Of a stretch of 64,000 nt of DNA, positions 62,537-64,000 are shown piece by piece. A program made the translations under genes and the position numbers. A model generated the notes under the pieces. The model had not been told where the DNA came from and ran no database searches. It worked only from the letters and a program-made list of their open reading frames with translations. Origin of the DNA: CAYVIB01 sp964451365 (GTDB lineage: Bacteria > Pseudomonadota > Gammaproteobacteria > Pseudomonadales > Cellvibrionaceae); NCBI GenBank assembly GCA_964451365.1, contig CAYVIB010000015.1:1-64000 (forward strand). Reading direction: 5' to 3'. The first letter of the stretch is position 1, and the number at the start of each line of letters is the position of its first letter.

Positions 62537-64000
62537 ATGCGTATCGCTTCAGGAGAGAATCCCGACAAACCGCCTCGTGTAGGCCTGCTGAGATCCAGCG
62601 CGGTGGTTGCTTCCATGACAATGATTTCGCGTGTGCTGGGGTTGGCGCGGGATGTGGTTATCGCCAGGTTTATTGGCGCGGATGCCAATGCGGACGCTTT
62701 CTTTGTCGCGTTCAAAATCCCCAATTTTCTCCGTCGCTTGTTTGCCGAGGGCGCTTTTGCCCAGGCTTTTGTTCCTGTGCTGTCAGAGTACCGCGCGAAA
62801 GGCAGTTATGAGGCTGTGAGGGGGCTGATCGACCGGATTGCGGGCTGTCTCGGACTAACACTTGTTTTGCTGACCGCTTTTGTTGTGGTGGCGTCGCCGG
62901 TGTTTACCGCCATCTTCGGCCCGGGGTTTCTGGTGACCAGCCCGGAAAAGTTCTGGTTGACCGCCGATTTGCTGCGTATCACCTTCCCGTACATTCTGTT
63001 GATCTCACTGACGGGTTTCGCCGGTTCGATCCTCAACAGCTATGACCGTTTCGCCGTGCCCGCCTTTACGCCGGTGTTGTTGAATGTCTGCATGATTATC
63101 GCCGCCGCTTTTGTCTCGCCGATGATGCAGGAGCCGGTTGTGGCTTTGGCCTGGGGTGTACTGGTGGCGGGGGTGGTGCAACTTGCCTTCCAGATTCCAT
63201 TCCTGGTTCGCCTCGGACTGTTGCCGCACCCGAAGGTTGACTGGGGGGATGAGTCGGTACGCAAGGTGCTTCGGCTGATGGCGCCGGCGATGTTTGGCGT
63301 GTCGGTCAGCCAGATTAACCTGTTGCTGGATACCGTGCTGGCCTCATTCCTTCCCAGTGGCAGTATCTCCTGGCTCTACTATTCCGATCGCCTCACCGAG
63401 TTGCCTTTGGGCGTGTTTGGGGTGGGCATCGCCACGGTTATCCTGCCCGGCCTTTCCCGGCAGTTTACCCAGGGGCTGGAGAAGTTCAGCCAGACCCTGG
63501 ACTGGGCGCTGCGGATGATATTTTTAATCGCGATTCCTGCGGCACTGGCGCTGGTGGTTATTGCCGATCAATTGTTGTACGCCCTGTTCCAGTATGGAGA
63601 AGCCACCCCCCTGGCTATGGAAATGGCCAGCATGAGCCTGCGCGCCTACGCGGTCGGTTTGACGGCGTTTATGCTGATCAAGGTCCTGGCAAGCGGCTAC
63701 TTCTCCCGCCAGGATACCCGCACACCTGTCAAAATCGGCATTATCGCGATGGTGTCGAATATGGTGATGAACCTGATATTCGTTTTTCCGCTCCACTTCC
63801 TCTGGCAGGTTGGCCACGTCGGTTTGGCGCTGGCGACGTCGCTGTCCGCCTTTGTTAATGCGGGCCTGCTTTACCGGGGCTTGCGCAAGGAAGATGTTTA
63901 CAAACCCGGCCGAGGCTGGGGGCGCTATGCCATGCAGACCGGTATTGCGAATGCAGCGATGGTTGCGGTATTGGTCGCATTGATTTTTCACCTGCCGGAC
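62537..64000 (+). CDS. murJ: Lipid II flippase MurJ, 5' part (cut by window end)
   Basis: The first 488 residues of a MOP-superfamily flippase that moves lipid II across the inner membrane. Typical blocks are MTMISRVLGLARDVVIARFIGADANADAFFVAFKIPNFLRRLFAEGAFAQAF (with the conserved Arg of helix 1), then further segments including SVSQINLLLDTVLASFLPSGSISWLYYSDRLTELPLGVFGVGIATVILP. The reading frame is open at the window edge, so the C-terminus lies beyond. Start ATG 62537 has a weak ribosome binding site. Confidence 0.95.
   Translation, partial: MRIASGENPDKPPRVGLLRSSAVVASMTMISRVLGLARDVVIARFIGADANADAFFVAFKIPNFLRRLFAEGAFAQAFVPVLSEYRAKGSYEAVRGLIDRIAGCLGLTLVLLTAFVVVASPVFTAIFGPGFLVTSPEKFWLTADLLRITFPYILLISLTGFAGSILNSYDRFAVPAFTPVLLNVCMIIAAAFVSPMMQEPVVALAWGVLVAGVVQLAFQIPFLVRLGLLPHPKVDWGDESVRKVLRLMAPAMFGVSVSQINLLLDTVLASFLPSGSISWLYYSDRLTELPLGVFGVGIATVILPGLSRQFTQGLEKFSQTLDWALRMIFLIAIPAALALVVIADQLLYALFQYGEATPLAMEMASMSLRAYAVGLTAFMLIKVLASGYFSRQDTRTPVKIGIIAMVSNMVMNLIFVFPLHFLWQVGHVGLALATSLSAFVNAGLLYRGLRKEDVYKPGRGWGRYAMQTGIANAAMVAVLVALIFHLPD

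Noticed and set aside
1..64000. CRISPR arrays, tRNA or rRNA genes, insertion sequences, prophage
   Set aside because: No regularly spaced repeats, cloverleaf-like sequences, transposase or integrase ORFs seen; the repeats found are dispersed short palindromes.

Overview
The window reads as ordinary chromosome of a marine-type gammaproteobacterium. Complete Gram-negative housekeeping clusters are present (rpsB-tsf-pyrH-frr-uppS-cdsA-dxr-rseP-bamA-skp-lpxD-fabZ-lpxA-lpxB-rnhB, dapA-bamC-purC, map-glnD-dapC-nth-dapD-dapE-moaCDE, aceE-aceF, murJ). The presence of BamC, RsmJ, MiaE, FabV, a long-type DapD and a triple-lipoyl AceF, with moderate GC, fits the Cellvibrionaceae (Cellvibrio/Saccharophagus/Teredinibacter-like). 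That placement is an inference from gene content, not from a database match. No prophage, insertion sequence, integrase, CRISPR array, tRNA or rRNA was seen.

Layout. 1-6.7 kb is accessory-like: the tail of an ACE-type peptidase broken by an in-frame amber codon, two DUF membrane proteins (DUF2244, DUF819), a globin, a 41-residue membrane peptide, and a minus-strand operon miaE / glycosyltransferase / TSUP exporter / CPBP protease. 6.9-14.3 kb holds fabV, an aldo-keto reductase, an LpxL-like acyltransferase, dapA, bamC, a metallo-beta-lactamase-fold hydrolase and purC. 14.3-21.7 kb carries a PilZ protein that appears to start at CTG, two divergent lipoprotein genes, a BlaI-type repressor / M56 protease-TonB fusion / TonB-like operon preceded by three palindromic operators, a phosphate-binding-protein/OmpA fusion, and rsmJ. 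21.8-31.3 kb is a minus-strand block for molybdopterin and diaminopimelate synthesis, endonuclease III, GlnD and Map. 31.4-46.6 kb is the plus-strand translation and envelope block from rpsB to rnhB. 46.8-55.7 kb has a second PilZ protein, a SUI1-type factor, a voltage-gated K+ channel with a zinc-ribbon tail, an LpxH-like phosphoesterase, a PAS-GGDEF-EAL protein, and bepA / tusA-like / AI-2E-type transporter. 56.2-64 kb has aceE-aceF, an OmpA-family protein, a CBS-domain protein and the start of murJ.

How it fits together. Envelope building dominates: lipid A (lpxD, lpxA, lpxB, fabZ, an lpxL-like gene, an lpxH-like gene), phospholipid (cdsA), isoprenoid carrier (dxr, uppS), outer membrane assembly and quality control (bamA, bamC, skp, rseP, bepA), peptidoglycan (dapA, dapC, dapD, dapE, murJ) and three OmpA-domain proteins. 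Three cyclic-di-GMP proteins (two PilZ, one GGDEF-EAL) are scattered through it. Three families of short palindromic intergenic repeats (REP-like) sit between genes, the clearest with four copies.

The least explained material is: the BlaI/M56-TonB/TonB operon with its triple operator; the enlarged BamA surface loop with calcium-binding-like motifs; the CTG-start PilZ gene; the amber codon in the ACE-like gene; and two very small candidate genes.
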